Shown: one piece after another, positions 1 through 7,476 of the stretch
Layout of the letters: the number at the start of each line of letters is the position of its first letter
Numbering within the stretch: the first letter of the stretch is position 1
Assembly: GCA_910578105.1 (NCBI GenBank)
Contig: CAJTPD010000016.1
Span: 1-17,427, forward strand
DNA length: 17,427 nt
From: an uncultured Odoribacter sp.
Lineage (GTDB): Bacteria; Bacteroidota; Bacteroidia; Bacteroidales; Marinifilaceae
Direction: 5' to 3'
Notes under the pieces: model-generated
What the model was told of the DNA's origin: nothing
Databases searched by the model: none
What the model saw: the letters and a program-made list of their open reading frames with translations, nothing else
Position numbers and translations under genes: made by a program

Positions 1-224
1 TTCCAAGGGTCACCTTCATCCGTTTTTAAGGGGTCGGTTTTTCCGTTTTTTCCATCATAGCGGATTGCCCCAATATCATGAATTTCATGGTCTTCCAAAC
101 CAGTCTCAACATCTACTATGGCATAACGGAAAAAATCAGACGATACAGATGTGGCTTTATTACCGAAGACATTATTGGTGTTTTCAGCATTCCTGATTCC
201 GATAAGCTTGCTCCATATTGACAT
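1..224 (-). CDS. N-terminal fragment of a DnaQ-fold 3'-5' exonuclease, possibly a RecQ-type helicase with an N-terminal exonuclease domain
   Basis: The minus-strand frame opens at an ATG at 222-224 and runs without a stop off the left edge, giving 74 complete codons. The product begins MSIWSKLIGIRNAEN. Near residue 36 it carries YAIVDVETGLEDHEIHDIGA, which is the Exo I motif (D-x-E-T-G) of the DEDD exonuclease superfamily; the Asp and Glu bind catalytic metal. From memory, Bacteroidales RecQ-family helicases with an N-terminal exonuclease domain start in a very similar way, but the helicase part lies outside the window. It could instead be a stand-alone exonuclease or a DNA polymerase III epsilon-like protein. 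A good match to the Bacteroidetes -7 box lies just upstream, and the gene appears unrelated to the metal operon ending before it. The exonuclease fold is moderately sure and the helicase attachment is a guess. Confidence 0.6.
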   Translation of the reverse strand, partial: MSIWSKLIGIRNAENTNNVFGNKATSVSSDFFRYAIVDVETGLEDHEIHDIGAIRYDGKNGKTDPLKTDEGDPW

Positions 225-244
225 ATATTCAGTTATATGACTTA

Positions 245-252
245 CAAAAATA
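245..252 (-). promoter_or_regulatory. Candidate -7 promoter box for the exonuclease gene
   Basis: On the minus strand this octamer reads TATTTTTG and fits the Bacteroidetes -7 consensus TAnnTTTG exactly. It lies about 20 bases before the ATG at 224, giving a short leader. No TTTG element is seen at the expected -33 distance, so this is a weak prediction. Confidence 0.3.
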
Positions 253-331
253 AGTGATAAAACCGAACAATCTGTTAAAATTTCCTATTTTCTTATGCTT
301 TTTATGCGTTTACATAACATTATTCTATTCT

Positions 332-445
332 TCACTTACGAATACGCCATAGAAGGAAAATTCCGACAACTACCGTCAAAAACAGCATCAGGACATTTGA
401 CAATGAAATCATAACATGAAAACTGATACCAATAAATATTTCCAT
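332..445 (-). CDS. 37-residue single-span membrane peptide at the end of the metal-uptake operon
   Basis: An ATG at 443-445 on the minus strand opens a 37-codon frame ending in TGA at 332-334, starting only 12 bases after the stop of the TsaA-FmdE gene. The product begins MEIFIGISFHVMISLSNVLM, continues with one strongly hydrophobic stretch (about residues 13-33) and ends in a basic tail (WRIRK), as expected for a single transmembrane helix with a positive-inside C terminus. There is no cleavable signal peptide or known motif. Its position implies co-transcription with the transporter genes. Small membrane peptides can assist ABC or metal transporters, but no function can be assigned here. 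It may also be a chance frame; the tight spacing and clean hydrophobic profile argue for a gene. Confidence 0.45.
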   Translation of the reverse strand: MEIFIGISFHVMISLSNVLMLFLTVVVGIFLLWRIRK

Positions 446-457
446 CCATTACAAATC

Positions 458-1318
458 TTACTTTATTTTCTCAAATTGCAACAATTGGTGTACATCCAAT
501 TTTAAAGTACGGAATCCTCTTTCGGCCGGAGAAAGGTCGGCCGGAATGTTTTTATTGATATATGCCTGATTAGAATCCCGCAAAGCAACTCTCCATCCTT
601 TCCCGGCCTTATTCCGAACATAAAAACAAGCATTTCCGGGATTTCCCATAACAAAACGACCGGTACCCGGTGTACATCCTGTGACAAACAAAGCTCCGTC
701 AACGGGACAATTCTGCATTTCCACCGTAAGTATATAATCACGGATATCATCACCCAAAGTTAAAATCTGTTGCATCACCCGGGTCGCCCCCATTACCCCC
801 AAAGCCAGCCCGGGACAAATATGGCCATGAATCTGAGCAGCCTTAAGTAATAATTCACGGGTATCATTATCTATGATATTACGGATAATATCAGCCCGGG
901 GAGATGTTGCCCGGATGCTATCGTGCATATAATGTTGTTCAAATAGGGAAGTATCACAATATTTAATATCGATGACCGGCGAACCATCCAAAGCATCAGC
1001 ACCTTTCACCCGAAGGGTATTTCCTTCCCGGCTAATCAGCTCTACTGTGGTTATTCCCAAATGATTAGGACGACGCGGAGAACGTGAAGCAAAAATCCCG
1101 GTCTTTTCCCCGGTCCGAATCCGTGTCACGAGTTCCGTTTGTTTTTCCTGATGAAATACAAAAACCATATCCAAATATTCACTTTGTTCTATATTTTTCA
1201 AACCTTCTGCATAATCCGGTAAAATTTCAATCTCAGAAATTTCTTTTTTGATTAATTCCGGGGCCTGGCTTTCGATACAAGCATTGTGTACATAACCAAT
1301 AGGTGTTAAAACAATCAT
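458..1318 (-). CDS. TsaA/TrmO-like domain fused to an FmdE domain; metal-operon accessory protein
   Basis: With the chosen start the product has 286 residues. Residues 5-125 match the TsaA/TrmO fold: TPIGYVHN at the start, FVFHQ near 53, GIFASRSPRRPNHLG near 74-88 and DGSPVIDIK near 111-119. TrmO is the SAM-dependent enzyme that N6-methylates t6A37 in tRNA, but the C-terminal part of canonical TrmO is absent. Residues 155-285 are an FmdE domain with HGHICPG (164-170), Cys204 in CPVD and Cys215 in GCTPG, which are likely metal ligands. FmdE is named for a protein associated with tungsten/molybdenum formylmethanofuran dehydrogenase. The gene follows the ABC ATPase by 73 bases. The ATG at 1318 puts the N terminus where TsaA domains normally begin. 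An ATG at 1345 adds a hydrophobic MNSFLILMF segment, and a frame from 1450 would overlap the ATPase gene. A role in metal sensing, delivery or metallophore chemistry is inference. Confidence 0.85.
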   Translation of the reverse strand: MIVLTPIGYVHNACIESQAPELIKKEISEIEILPDYAEGLKNIEQSEYLDMVFVFHQEKQTELVTRIRTGEKTGIFASRSPRRPNHLGITTVELISREGNTLRVKGADALDGSPVIDIKYCDTSLFEQHYMHDSIRATSPRADIIRNIIDNDTRELLLKAAQIHGHICPGLALGVMGATRVMQQILTLGDDIRDYILTVEMQNCPVDGALFVTGCTPGTGRFVMGNPGNACFYVRNKAGKGWRVALRDSNQAYINKNIPADLSPAERGFRTLKLDVHQLLQFEKIK

Positions 1319-1391
1319 AAACATCAATATTAAAAAAGAATTCATATTCAACGAGTTATAAAATTTGTAAAATTGAGAAATTACAGAACAT

Positions 1392-2144
1392 TTATTGCGG
1401 GATAATGTACAGATTATCTTTGTGATGCAAAACGTCCACTTCCATCCCATACAATCTTTCTATATTTTCCGGAGTATAAACAGCCTGTAAACCAAATGCA
1501 AAAACCTCACCTTGTTTCAACATAAGGGCCTTGTTACAAAAACGTGCAGCCATATTAATATCATGAATGGTAATAACGATTGTCATTCCTTCACCCGCAA
1601 GTTTCTGCAAAAGTTTCATCACTTTCATCTGGTGACTAATATCCAGATTGGCTATCGGTTCATCCAGCAGAAGTATGGAAGGCTGCTGAGCCAAGGCCCG
1701 GGCAATAAACACCCGCTGCCGTTGTCCGCCGCTAAGCGTATTTAATCTGCGCATGGCTATCTTTTCCAAATCCAATCGTTCCAACAACCGGGCAACACAA
1801 TCCATATCCTCCGTAGAAGGACACCCCCGGATATAAGGTTTTCTACCCAATAACACAGCATCAAAAACATTAATACCATTAATCACCTCTTCAGTTTGAG
1901 GAATATAAGACAAGAGACGAGACAATTTATCAGACGGAATGGTATGTAATGCCGTATTCCCTATTCTGATTGTTCCGGCACTTATTTTCAGTATCCGGGC
2001 AATACATTTTAATAAAGTACTCTTTCCGGAACCATTCTGACCTATAATGGCAACTATATCTCCCCTCGCAGCTTCGAAAGAAATGTGTTTCAATGCCTTA
2101 AAATCCGAATAACTGAAAGATATATCGTAAACTTGTAATTGCAT
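1392..2144 (-). CDS. ABC transporter ATP-binding protein of the FecE/BtuD/FepC family (metal or metal-chelate uptake)
   Basis: This 250-residue cytoplasmic ATPase powers import through the neighbouring FecCD-type permease. All nucleotide-binding motifs are present: Walker A GQNGSGKST (35-43), a Q-loop in YIPQTEE (about 80-86), signature LSGGQ (137-141), Walker B ILLLDEP (157-163) and H-loop His194. Length and order match the family that imports ferric siderophores, haem, cobalamin and, in Helicobacter, nickel. It starts 25 bases after the permease stop, so both are very likely on one mRNA. Substrate cannot be read from an ATPase; nickel is suggested only by the divergent urease operon. ATPase identity is very secure. 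Confidence 0.95.
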   Translation of the reverse strand: MQLQVYDISFSYSDFKALKHISFEAARGDIVAIIGQNGSGKSTLLKCIARILKISAGTIRIGNTALHTIPSDKLSRLLSYIPQTEEVINGINVFDAVLLGRKPYIRGCPSTEDMDCVARLLERLDLEKIAMRRLNTLSGGQRQRVFIARALAQQPSILLLDEPIANLDISHQMKVMKLLQKLAGEGMTIVITIHDINMAARFCNKALMLKQGEVFAFGLQAVYTPENIERLYGMEVDVLHHKDNLYIIPQ

Positions 2145-2169
2145 GTTTATCCTTAGTTTGTTTATATAA

Positions 2170-3225
2170 TCATCCTCCTTTTTTCCGGGTCAATAAAAAT
2201 AAAAATAAAGGTACCCCCAGAAAAGAAGTCAAAATCCCCACCGGCAAAATAATAGGTGAAATGACAGCACGAGCTACCGTATCACACAGTAATAAAAACA
2301 TACCTCCGAAAACTGCAGCTCCGGTAATCAGAAATTCCTCACTATCACCTGTCAATTTACGGACAATGTGGGGTACCGCCAATCCAACAAAAGCAATTAC
2401 TCCAAAAAAAGAAACAGCTACTGCTGTACATAAAGAAGTAACTACCATACCGGTTATACGGGTTCTCTGAGGATATACTCCCATACTTTGTGCATAATCA
2501 TCGCCGAATGCCAGCACTTTATAATCCCAACGTTTAAAATAAAAATAAATCAACGCCGGTATTAAAATGAAACCCATAAAAATCAATTTGCTCCAATCGC
2601 CTCTACCTAAATCACCAAAATTCCAAAAAACGATAGAAGCCAACTGTACGGAATCTGCCAGATATTGCATCACCGCAATACCTGCACCAAAAAGTGAATT
2701 AATAATCACTCCGGACAAAATAATTACCTCTACCGATGCCTGCTTTACTTTTATAATTAACAGGATAATAGCCAGTCCCGATAAACTTCCCAAGAAAGCA
2801 AACAAGGTTATCATATAAGAGTTAGCCATCGCAAACAAATCAGAAGACCTCACAATACCGGCACCGGATCCCCAAAAAACTATACAGCATGAAGCCCCGA
2901 AAGCTGCGGCATTGGAAATTCCCAACGTGTAAGGAGAAGCCAACGGGTTACGAAGCAATATTTGCATTACCGCTCCGGACAATGAAAGAATGGTCCCGGT
3001 AACGATAGCTGCCAATATTCTCGGTAACCGGATGTTTAATATAATCTGGCGACTCATTTCTACATCTTCTCCTTGCAACAGATGAACAATTTCCGGCCAA
3101 CTAATCTGATAAGAACCAGTCACTAAAGCCATACATCCTGTAATAAACAATAAAATAAACATAATCCGGATTAACATCCGGTTATGAGCCCGATATTTTT
3201 TATATTGAGTGACTATTTTATCCAT
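2170..3225 (-). CDS. FecCD/BtuC-family ABC transporter permease (metal or metal-chelate uptake)
   Basis: The 351-residue product is an inner-membrane permease with about ten hydrophobic segments, the usual number for the BtuC/FecCD family, in which two copies pair with two ATPases. The family signature is clear at about 66-105: RLPRILAAIVTGTILSLSGA followed by LLRNPLASPYTLG. A cytoplasmic coupling region lies near GDDYAQSMGV, and the conserved GxIxFVGLxVPHIVR stretch lies near residue 280. The gene starts 94 bases after the binding-protein stop and ends 25 bases before the ATPase. Only one permease gene is present, so it should act as a homodimer. Substrate specificity cannot be seen. Confidence 0.95.
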   Translation of the reverse strand: MDKIVTQYKKYRAHNRMLIRIMFILLFITGCMALVTGSYQISWPEIVHLLQGEDVEMSRQIILNIRLPRILAAIVTGTILSLSGAVMQILLRNPLASPYTLGISNAAAFGASCCIVFWGSGAGIVRSSDLFAMANSYMITLFAFLGSLSGLAIILLIIKVKQASVEVIILSGVIINSLFGAGIAVMQYLADSVQLASIVFWNFGDLGRGDWSKLIFMGFILIPALIYFYFKRWDYKVLAFGDDYAQSMGVYPQRTRITGMVVTSLCTAVAVSFFGVIAFVGLAVPHIVRKLTGDSEEFLITGAAVFGGMFLLLCDTVARAVISPIILPVGILTSFLGVPLFLFLLTRKKGG

Positions 3226-3319
3226 AAACAGTATATTTTCCTATAAAATCCAGAGTAAAATGCTGATACGGTTGCAATAAGATAGCTTATCTTTCCAGCA
3301 AAACCAGGAAACAACCATT

Positions 3320-4393
3320 TCACGGCAACTCAGAGACATTCTTATACTCTCCCCAACATCCGGCCAAATCAGATGCAATAGGTGCACCTACAAAATGAGT
3401 CATAATTTCATTGGTTTTATCTTTCATCGAAATATCAGCAAAGCGTTCCGGATAAAGCACTTTCCCGGCATACCAGGCATTAGCCAGCATCACCTCAAAA
3501 TTAGAGTGATGATTATTATAGGGCCACAAAGCATACATTTGTTTTGTCCGGTAAGCCTTTAACAGACGGTTCACCCCCGGACGGTTCCTGAAATCTTCCC
3601 GAACTAATGGCCAGCCTCCCATATCTACAAAAATGACATCGGGATTCCACTCTATTAATTGCTCCCAGTCTATGTATGTTCCGGTAACCGGCGATACAAA
3701 AGCCGAATCCACAACAGAAGCCACATTATTTACACCCAGAAAACCAAAAGCTGCATAATAAGGGTCTGTAGAAATAATACCTTTCTGCCCCTTATAAGAA
3801 ATTCCCCCTACATATACTTTCCGGGGTTTCACCTCTCCCGCTGTCCGTTTTTTTAATTCCATAATTTGTGCATCAATAAAACTTATCAATGTATCAACCT
3901 GTGCCTCTGTATGCAATACTTTACCGATTTGCTGCAAAGATTTATAAAACACCGATCGGTCCCGGCCAATATCCCCATACTCAATCGTAAAAACCGAAAT
4001 CCCGGTACGCCGCTGTAATTCATCTGCATCTCCAATTGTCGTGCAAGACATAAAAATCACATCCGGCCGGACCGCCATTATCAGTTCCGGATCACCTCCC
4101 ATTCCAGGACCAATAACAGATTTATGAACCAAACCGGGATGGGCAAAAGCATGCGTAAATTCATTATTCCGGGCTTCTTGTTCCTCCACTCCGCAGATAT
4201 AAGAAACTCCACCGGCATAAACCACCAGACGAATGGCCGAAGCACGGACACATACTACTCTTTTAACACTATCAGGCAATACCACATTACGTCCCAAAGC
4301 ATCTGTCACTATCCTTGTTGGTGACTTTTGCCTGCTCCGTTTTCCACAAGCACAACAACACAAAAAGATAAGCAAATAATAAATTATTTTCAT
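3320..4393 (-). CDS. Periplasmic substrate-binding protein of the metal/metal-chelate ABC transporter, probable lipoprotein
   Basis: The 357-residue product is a class III (COG0614-type) binding protein that captures the ligand passed in by the outer-membrane receptor and delivers it to the permease. It begins with a short hydrophobic signal (MKIIYYLLIF) running into a cysteine cluster, Cys12, 13, 14 and 16, one of which probably serves as the lipidation site of a non-canonical lipobox. The N-terminal lobe starts with RIVTDALGRNVVLPDSVKRV, a typical beginning for the family. The interlobe region includes ELIMAVRPDVIFMS, and the C-terminal lobe has WPYNNHHSNFEV near residue 300, whose His pair could contact metal. 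It sits 54 bases after the receptor gene. Nickel is favoured by context; cobalt, iron chelate or molybdate/tungstate remain possible. Confidence 0.9.
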   Translation of the reverse strand: MKIIYYLLIFLCCCACGKRSRQKSPTRIVTDALGRNVVLPDSVKRVVCVRASAIRLVVYAGGVSYICGVEEQEARNNEFTHAFAHPGLVHKSVIGPGMGGDPELIMAVRPDVIFMSCTTIGDADELQRRTGISVFTIEYGDIGRDRSVFYKSLQQIGKVLHTEAQVDTLISFIDAQIMELKKRTAGEVKPRKVYVGGISYKGQKGIISTDPYYAAFGFLGVNNVASVVDSAFVSPVTGTYIDWEQLIEWNPDVIFVDMGGWPLVREDFRNRPGVNRLLKAYRTKQMYALWPYNNHHSNFEVMLANAWYAGKVLYPERFADISMKDKTNEIMTHFVGAPIASDLAGCWGEYKNVSELP

Positions 4394-4447
4394 AATAAAA
4401 AGTTTATAAATCTGCCAAATGATTATACAGAAACTACTTATTTCAAT

Positions 4448-6517
4448 TTACAGTTTACCGTTTATATTTACCGTCAACCGGACATTCATCAGCCTCCCTG
4501 CCGATATGTAATCTTTAGTATTCATATGACGATTGTCAAATACATTTAAAATTTCTGCACCGACACAAAACCTGTGCCGGAAAAACCACCTGGAAACCTG
4601 AGCATCCCATATTGTAAAACCTGCAATCGAAGAGCTGTTATCTTCTGTAGTATATTGCCGGGATTTATACTGCCCCCGAATCATCGCATCAACTACACCA
4701 CCCGTCCAAAGGACATAACCTTTTACCTGGTTTGCAGGAGCATAAGTCAACACTTTGTTATTGAGTTCCGGTTTTTGCCTGAAATCTTTCACCCTTGGAT
4801 TATTGTAGGAATAATTTAAATTGATTTTTAAACCATTCACCGGCATAAAATCCAGATCGCTTTCTATTCCTTTCATGTCTACTTTTGAAACATTTTCACG
4901 TCTGAAAATATCCCTCTTACCCCACATTTTTTCACCGGTAGCCACATAGTAGAGAAAATCACGTCCCCGGGCATAATAAAATGAAGGAGAAAATGATAAA
5001 CAGGGAGCCAACCAAAAAGTTCCGCCAACCTCATAATTATCCAACTGTTCCGGGCCTAACTCAGGATTGGCGATTTTCGGTCCTACCCACATCCATCCCG
5101 AACGGCAAAGATCATCCAGTATAGAAGCCCGGAATCCCTGGGAATAAGACAAATACACTGAAATTGATTTCGTCGGATTAAAACGTAAAGCCGCCCGGGG
5201 AGAAAAATGTTCCCAACGATTATTTTTCAAATTTCCGTTATATCCATTGAAATCAGCTACATTATCGCCATTAGCCTGAAACCGGCCATTATGAAAAAAA
5301 GTATTATCATAACGAATAGCCACCTGCAACCAGAAATGTTCTTTCCAAAAATTCAGCTCATTCTGAATAAATAAGGAAATAATGTTCATAGTCCCTTTAT
5401 TGAGTACTTCATCCGGCGAAGTCACATAATGATCTCCTCCGTCAATGCTTCCATTCTTAAATTCTCCGCCAATAGCAAAATCATTGTATTTCCCGGAGAA
5501 ACGGGCGTGTAGCATTGCTCCCCAATCATCCCGGAGGGACTTTACATCAAATCGCTGATACACTTCATTTTTGATTCGTTCATCCAACCGGAAGTAATCC
5601 TGACGCTGAAAATACAAGGAAGCATCGTAAGAAAATCTTCCTTTTTCACCATAAAAACGTCCCTGAATGCGATGATGATTAAAATGACGAAATTCTCCCA
5701 AAGGAGCTTTTATTTTCTCCCCTTCCCCTCTTTTATCCCGGTACAAATCATAAGATAAACCGATATTAAACAGAGGATGAAATGAAAACAATATCTTGGT
5801 ATACAACCCTCCCTCCTTCATAAAACGAGCTACACTATAATCGGGAAAGGTTCTTAAATGCTCCGGCGTATTATTAAAACCGTCACTTTTATTATAATAT
5901 CCGGAAACAAACAAAGATAAACGCTCATTCAAACGTCCGGACAAACCGAGATTACCTTTCCAGGTATTGAGTGAGCCATATGTTCCGGAAGCATTCAGAG
6001 AAAAAGGAGTAAGAGGTTTCCGACTAATAATATTAATGACTCCTCCCATAGCATTGTTTCCATAAAGCGATGACCCTGGACCTTTAAACACTTCTATACG
6101 TTCTACATTATTCATATGAATGCTGTTCCAGTTTACAGAGCCTTCGTCCGAAGTATTGACAGGAAGCCCATCAAAAAGTACCAAAGTACGCCCTTGCTCA
6201 TCCTCCGATAACCCGCGGACACTGACATTACTGTGGATATTACTGAGTCCGTCTGAACGGGTTGTATTTACCCCCGAAATCATACTCAGAATGTCATCAA
6301 TACTTTGCGCAGGACTATTACGCAAAATCAAAGGAGTTATAACACCGATATTTCCGGGATTTTGGGTCACCGGACGTTCTTTTCCGGAACCGGTCACCAC
6401 CACTTCTTGTAATACCAGTACTGTATCAACAACTGTATTGTTTGCGTGAAGCGGTGCCATTACCGATAACAAAATAAAAATACATATTATCCTAAAACCA
6501 TTTATTACTTGTACCAT
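4448..6517 (-). CDS. TonB-dependent outer-membrane receptor for metal or metal chelate
   Basis: The 689-residue product starts with a signal peptide (hydrophobic residues 8-20, likely cleavage after LHA near residue 25). A probable TonB box follows in VVDTVLVLQEVVVTGSG (about 29-45). The plug domain spans about 50-168 with SIDDILSMISGVN, SVRGLSEDEQGRTLVLFDG, VERIEVFKGPGSSLYG and AMGGVINI. The rest is a 22-strand-type barrel rich in aromatic residues. It lacks the SusC carboxypeptidase-like extension and the SusD partner that mark glycan receptors, which fits metal or siderophore uptake. It is the first securely called gene of the minus operon and is followed by a matching binding protein, permease and ATPase. 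H. pylori FrpB4 is a precedent for a nickel TonB receptor. The receptor class is certain; the ligand is inferred. Confidence 0.95.
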   Translation of the reverse strand: MVQVINGFRIICIFILLSVMAPLHANNTVVDTVLVLQEVVVTGSGKERPVTQNPGNIGVITPLILRNSPAQSIDDILSMISGVNTTRSDGLSNIHSNVSVRGLSEDEQGRTLVLFDGLPVNTSDEGSVNWNSIHMNNVERIEVFKGPGSSLYGNNAMGGVINIISRKPLTPFSLNASGTYGSLNTWKGNLGLSGRLNERLSLFVSGYYNKSDGFNNTPEHLRTFPDYSVARFMKEGGLYTKILFSFHPLFNIGLSYDLYRDKRGEGEKIKAPLGEFRHFNHHRIQGRFYGEKGRFSYDASLYFQRQDYFRLDERIKNEVYQRFDVKSLRDDWGAMLHARFSGKYNDFAIGGEFKNGSIDGGDHYVTSPDEVLNKGTMNIISLFIQNELNFWKEHFWLQVAIRYDNTFFHNGRFQANGDNVADFNGYNGNLKNNRWEHFSPRAALRFNPTKSISVYLSYSQGFRASILDDLCRSGWMWVGPKIANPELGPEQLDNYEVGGTFWLAPCLSFSPSFYYARGRDFLYYVATGEKMWGKRDIFRRENVSKVDMKGIESDLDFMPVNGLKINLNYSYNNPRVKDFRQKPELNNKVLTYAPANQVKGYVLWTGGVVDAMIRGQYKSRQYTTEDNSSSIAGFTIWDAQVSRWFFRHRFCVGAEILNVFDNRHMNTKDYISAGRLMNVRLTVNINGKL

Positions 6518-6560
6518 ACCGATATTTTAAATGTGAAAATGACATACCGTTCTTTTTATT

Positions 6561-6884
6561 TCAAAAAAACATCTTATTGACAGACAAACTATTATATCTG
6601 TCAATCCAACCGAATGGCTGGCCATCGGCCAATTTCTCCTCCGGAATAACTTTACGGTCTGTCTATATCGGTACAACCAGGCTTTTTGAAGAAGATAAAA
6701 GTAATCTCCCTGATTTACACACGGCAATCATTGATTTCACAAGAGGCGATATGGCTTTCCTGCTGATCGTCCCGATCACGCCTCTTCTGGCAATGTTGCC
6801 AGGCAGGAAAGGATCATGTTCCGATTGATAGATAGCCGGTATTTTTACAAACCATATTGCTATCTGATGAGTCTGTGTTTTCAT
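6561..6884 (-). pseudogene. Possible small gene or decayed coding remnant upstream of the receptor gene
   Basis: The minus-strand ATG at 6882-6884 has an A-rich Bacteroidetes-like start context (ACAAAA before it) and opens 73 codons ending in TAG at 6663-6665. The same frame then stays open for 33 more codons to a TGA at 6561-6563. Beyond the TAG it still looks coding (RKVIPEEKLADGQPFGWIDR) with ordinary codons. Before the TAG it includes HDPFLPGNIARRGVIG. This suggests a single gene of about 107 codons broken by a nonsense mutation, or a truncated 73-residue product. No family was recognised. Its 3' end overlaps the dyad at 6576-6605, and the frame could be chance. It has no visible signal peptide or membrane segment. 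Confidence 0.3.
6576..6605. promoter_or_regulatory. Candidate operator dyad ahead of the metal-uptake operon
   Basis: A perfect 9-bp inverted repeat, ATTGACAGA and TCTGTCAAT, is separated by 12 bases and lies about 59-88 bases upstream of the receptor start on the minus strand. Seen as 7-bp half-sites it is ATTGACA-N16-TGTCAAT. A closely similar dyad precedes ureA. The N16 spacing equals that of the E. coli NikR operator (GTATGA-N16-TCATAC), although the half-site sequence differs. The location fits metal-responsive repression; the identity of the regulator is inference. Confidence 0.45.
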
Positions 6885-7165
6885 TTTTGTTGAATTTAAT
6901 TAATATTCACTTTTACGCAATGCCTTCAAAATGGTTATTTTATAAAAAATCTTCTCCGAACCGGAAATACATCAATCGGCAACAGGACTGTTCCGGAACC
7001 CACTAAACGCTTATCATCTCCGGCAAAGCCTAAACACTCTGCGTTTTTCTACCTGGTGTCTTGAAACAACTTTAAAAATCAATCGTAGTATATACATTAA
7101 CACAACAGGAATTTTGACCTGTTAATATCCGACCATCAATACTAAAATTATTAAAAGTAAAAATT
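6885..7165. other. Divergent intergenic region upstream of ureA
   Basis: This AT-rich stretch separates the minus-strand material from the first urease gene. It holds the dyad at 7096-7126 and otherwise no convincing gene; the longest plus-strand ATG frame noticed (from about 6920) is only 28 codons. No exact TAnnTTTG promoter box was found for ureA, and no riboswitch consensus (cobalamin or other) was recognised. The ureA transcription start therefore cannot be placed. Confidence 0.6.
7096..7126. promoter_or_regulatory. Candidate operator dyad ahead of the urease operon
   Basis: ATTAACA (7096-7102) and TGTTAAT (7120-7126) form a perfect 7-bp inverted repeat with a 17-base spacer. Nested inside is AACAGG (7104-7109) with CCTGTT (7118-7123). 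The outer half-sites differ by one base from the dyad at 6576-6605 (ATTGACA/TGTCAAT), and the spacer differs by one base. It lies 40-70 bases upstream of the ureA ATG, a plausible operator position. The inner repeat could alternatively form a short RNA hairpin. Confidence 0.4.
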
Positions 7166-7468
7166 ATGCATCTAACACCACGAGAGATTGACAAACTGAT
7201 GTTGTTGTCACTAGGTGCTATCGCAGCACGACGCAAGGAAAAAGGGCTTAAATTAAACTATCCGGAAGCTGTGGCTTTTATCAGTTCAGCAGCACTGGAA
7301 GGAGCCCGGGAAGGAAAAACTCTGGAACAGGTGATGACTGATTCCACCAAAGTATTAACAAAAAATGATGTCATGGAAGGAGTAGCTGATATGATCTCTC
7401 TGATTCAAGTGGAAGCTGTTTTTACTGATGGCAGCCGCCTGGTAAGTATTCATCATCCGATAAAATAG
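7166..7468 (+). CDS. ureA: Urease gamma subunit
   Basis: The 100-residue product is the small structural subunit of the cytoplasmic nickel urease, which splits urea to ammonia and carbamate. It matches the family over its full length: MHLTPREIDKLMLL at the start, ARRKEKGLKLNYPEAVA near 21-37, LEGAREGKTLEQVM near 49-62 and an end in SIHHPIK, close to the usual C terminus. Its length equals that of the classical gamma subunit, so gamma and beta are separate here, unlike the fused UreA of Helicobacter. The ATG sits in an A-rich context (AAAATT before it). It is the first gene of the urease operon and is followed after 8 bases by ureB. Confidence 0.98.
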   Translation: MHLTPREIDKLMLLSLGAIAARRKEKGLKLNYPEAVAFISSAALEGAREGKTLEQVMTDSTKVLTKNDVMEGVADMISLIQVEAVFTDGSRLVSIHHPIK

Positions 7469-7476
7469 TAAAAGTT

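Noticed and set aside
1319..1450. Longer N-terminus for the TsaA-FmdE protein starting at 1450 or 1345
   Set aside because: The 1450 start would overlap the ATPase gene by 59 bases and add a sequence with no family similarity. The 1345 start adds a hydrophobic stretch lacking basic residues that leads straight into the first TsaA strand. The ATG at 1318 fits the domain boundary best, though 1345 is not excluded.
6577..6828. Plus-strand 83-codon frame in the divergent region
   Set aside because: It opens with TTG inside the inverted repeat, has no recognisable family, and overlaps a minus-strand frame with a better start context.
6518..7165. Cobalamin or other riboswitch ahead of the TonB receptor or ureA
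   Set aside because: The conserved cobalamin-riboswitch boxes were not found on either strand. Small hairpins such as CTGGCA-ATGT-TGCCAG exist but match no known class.
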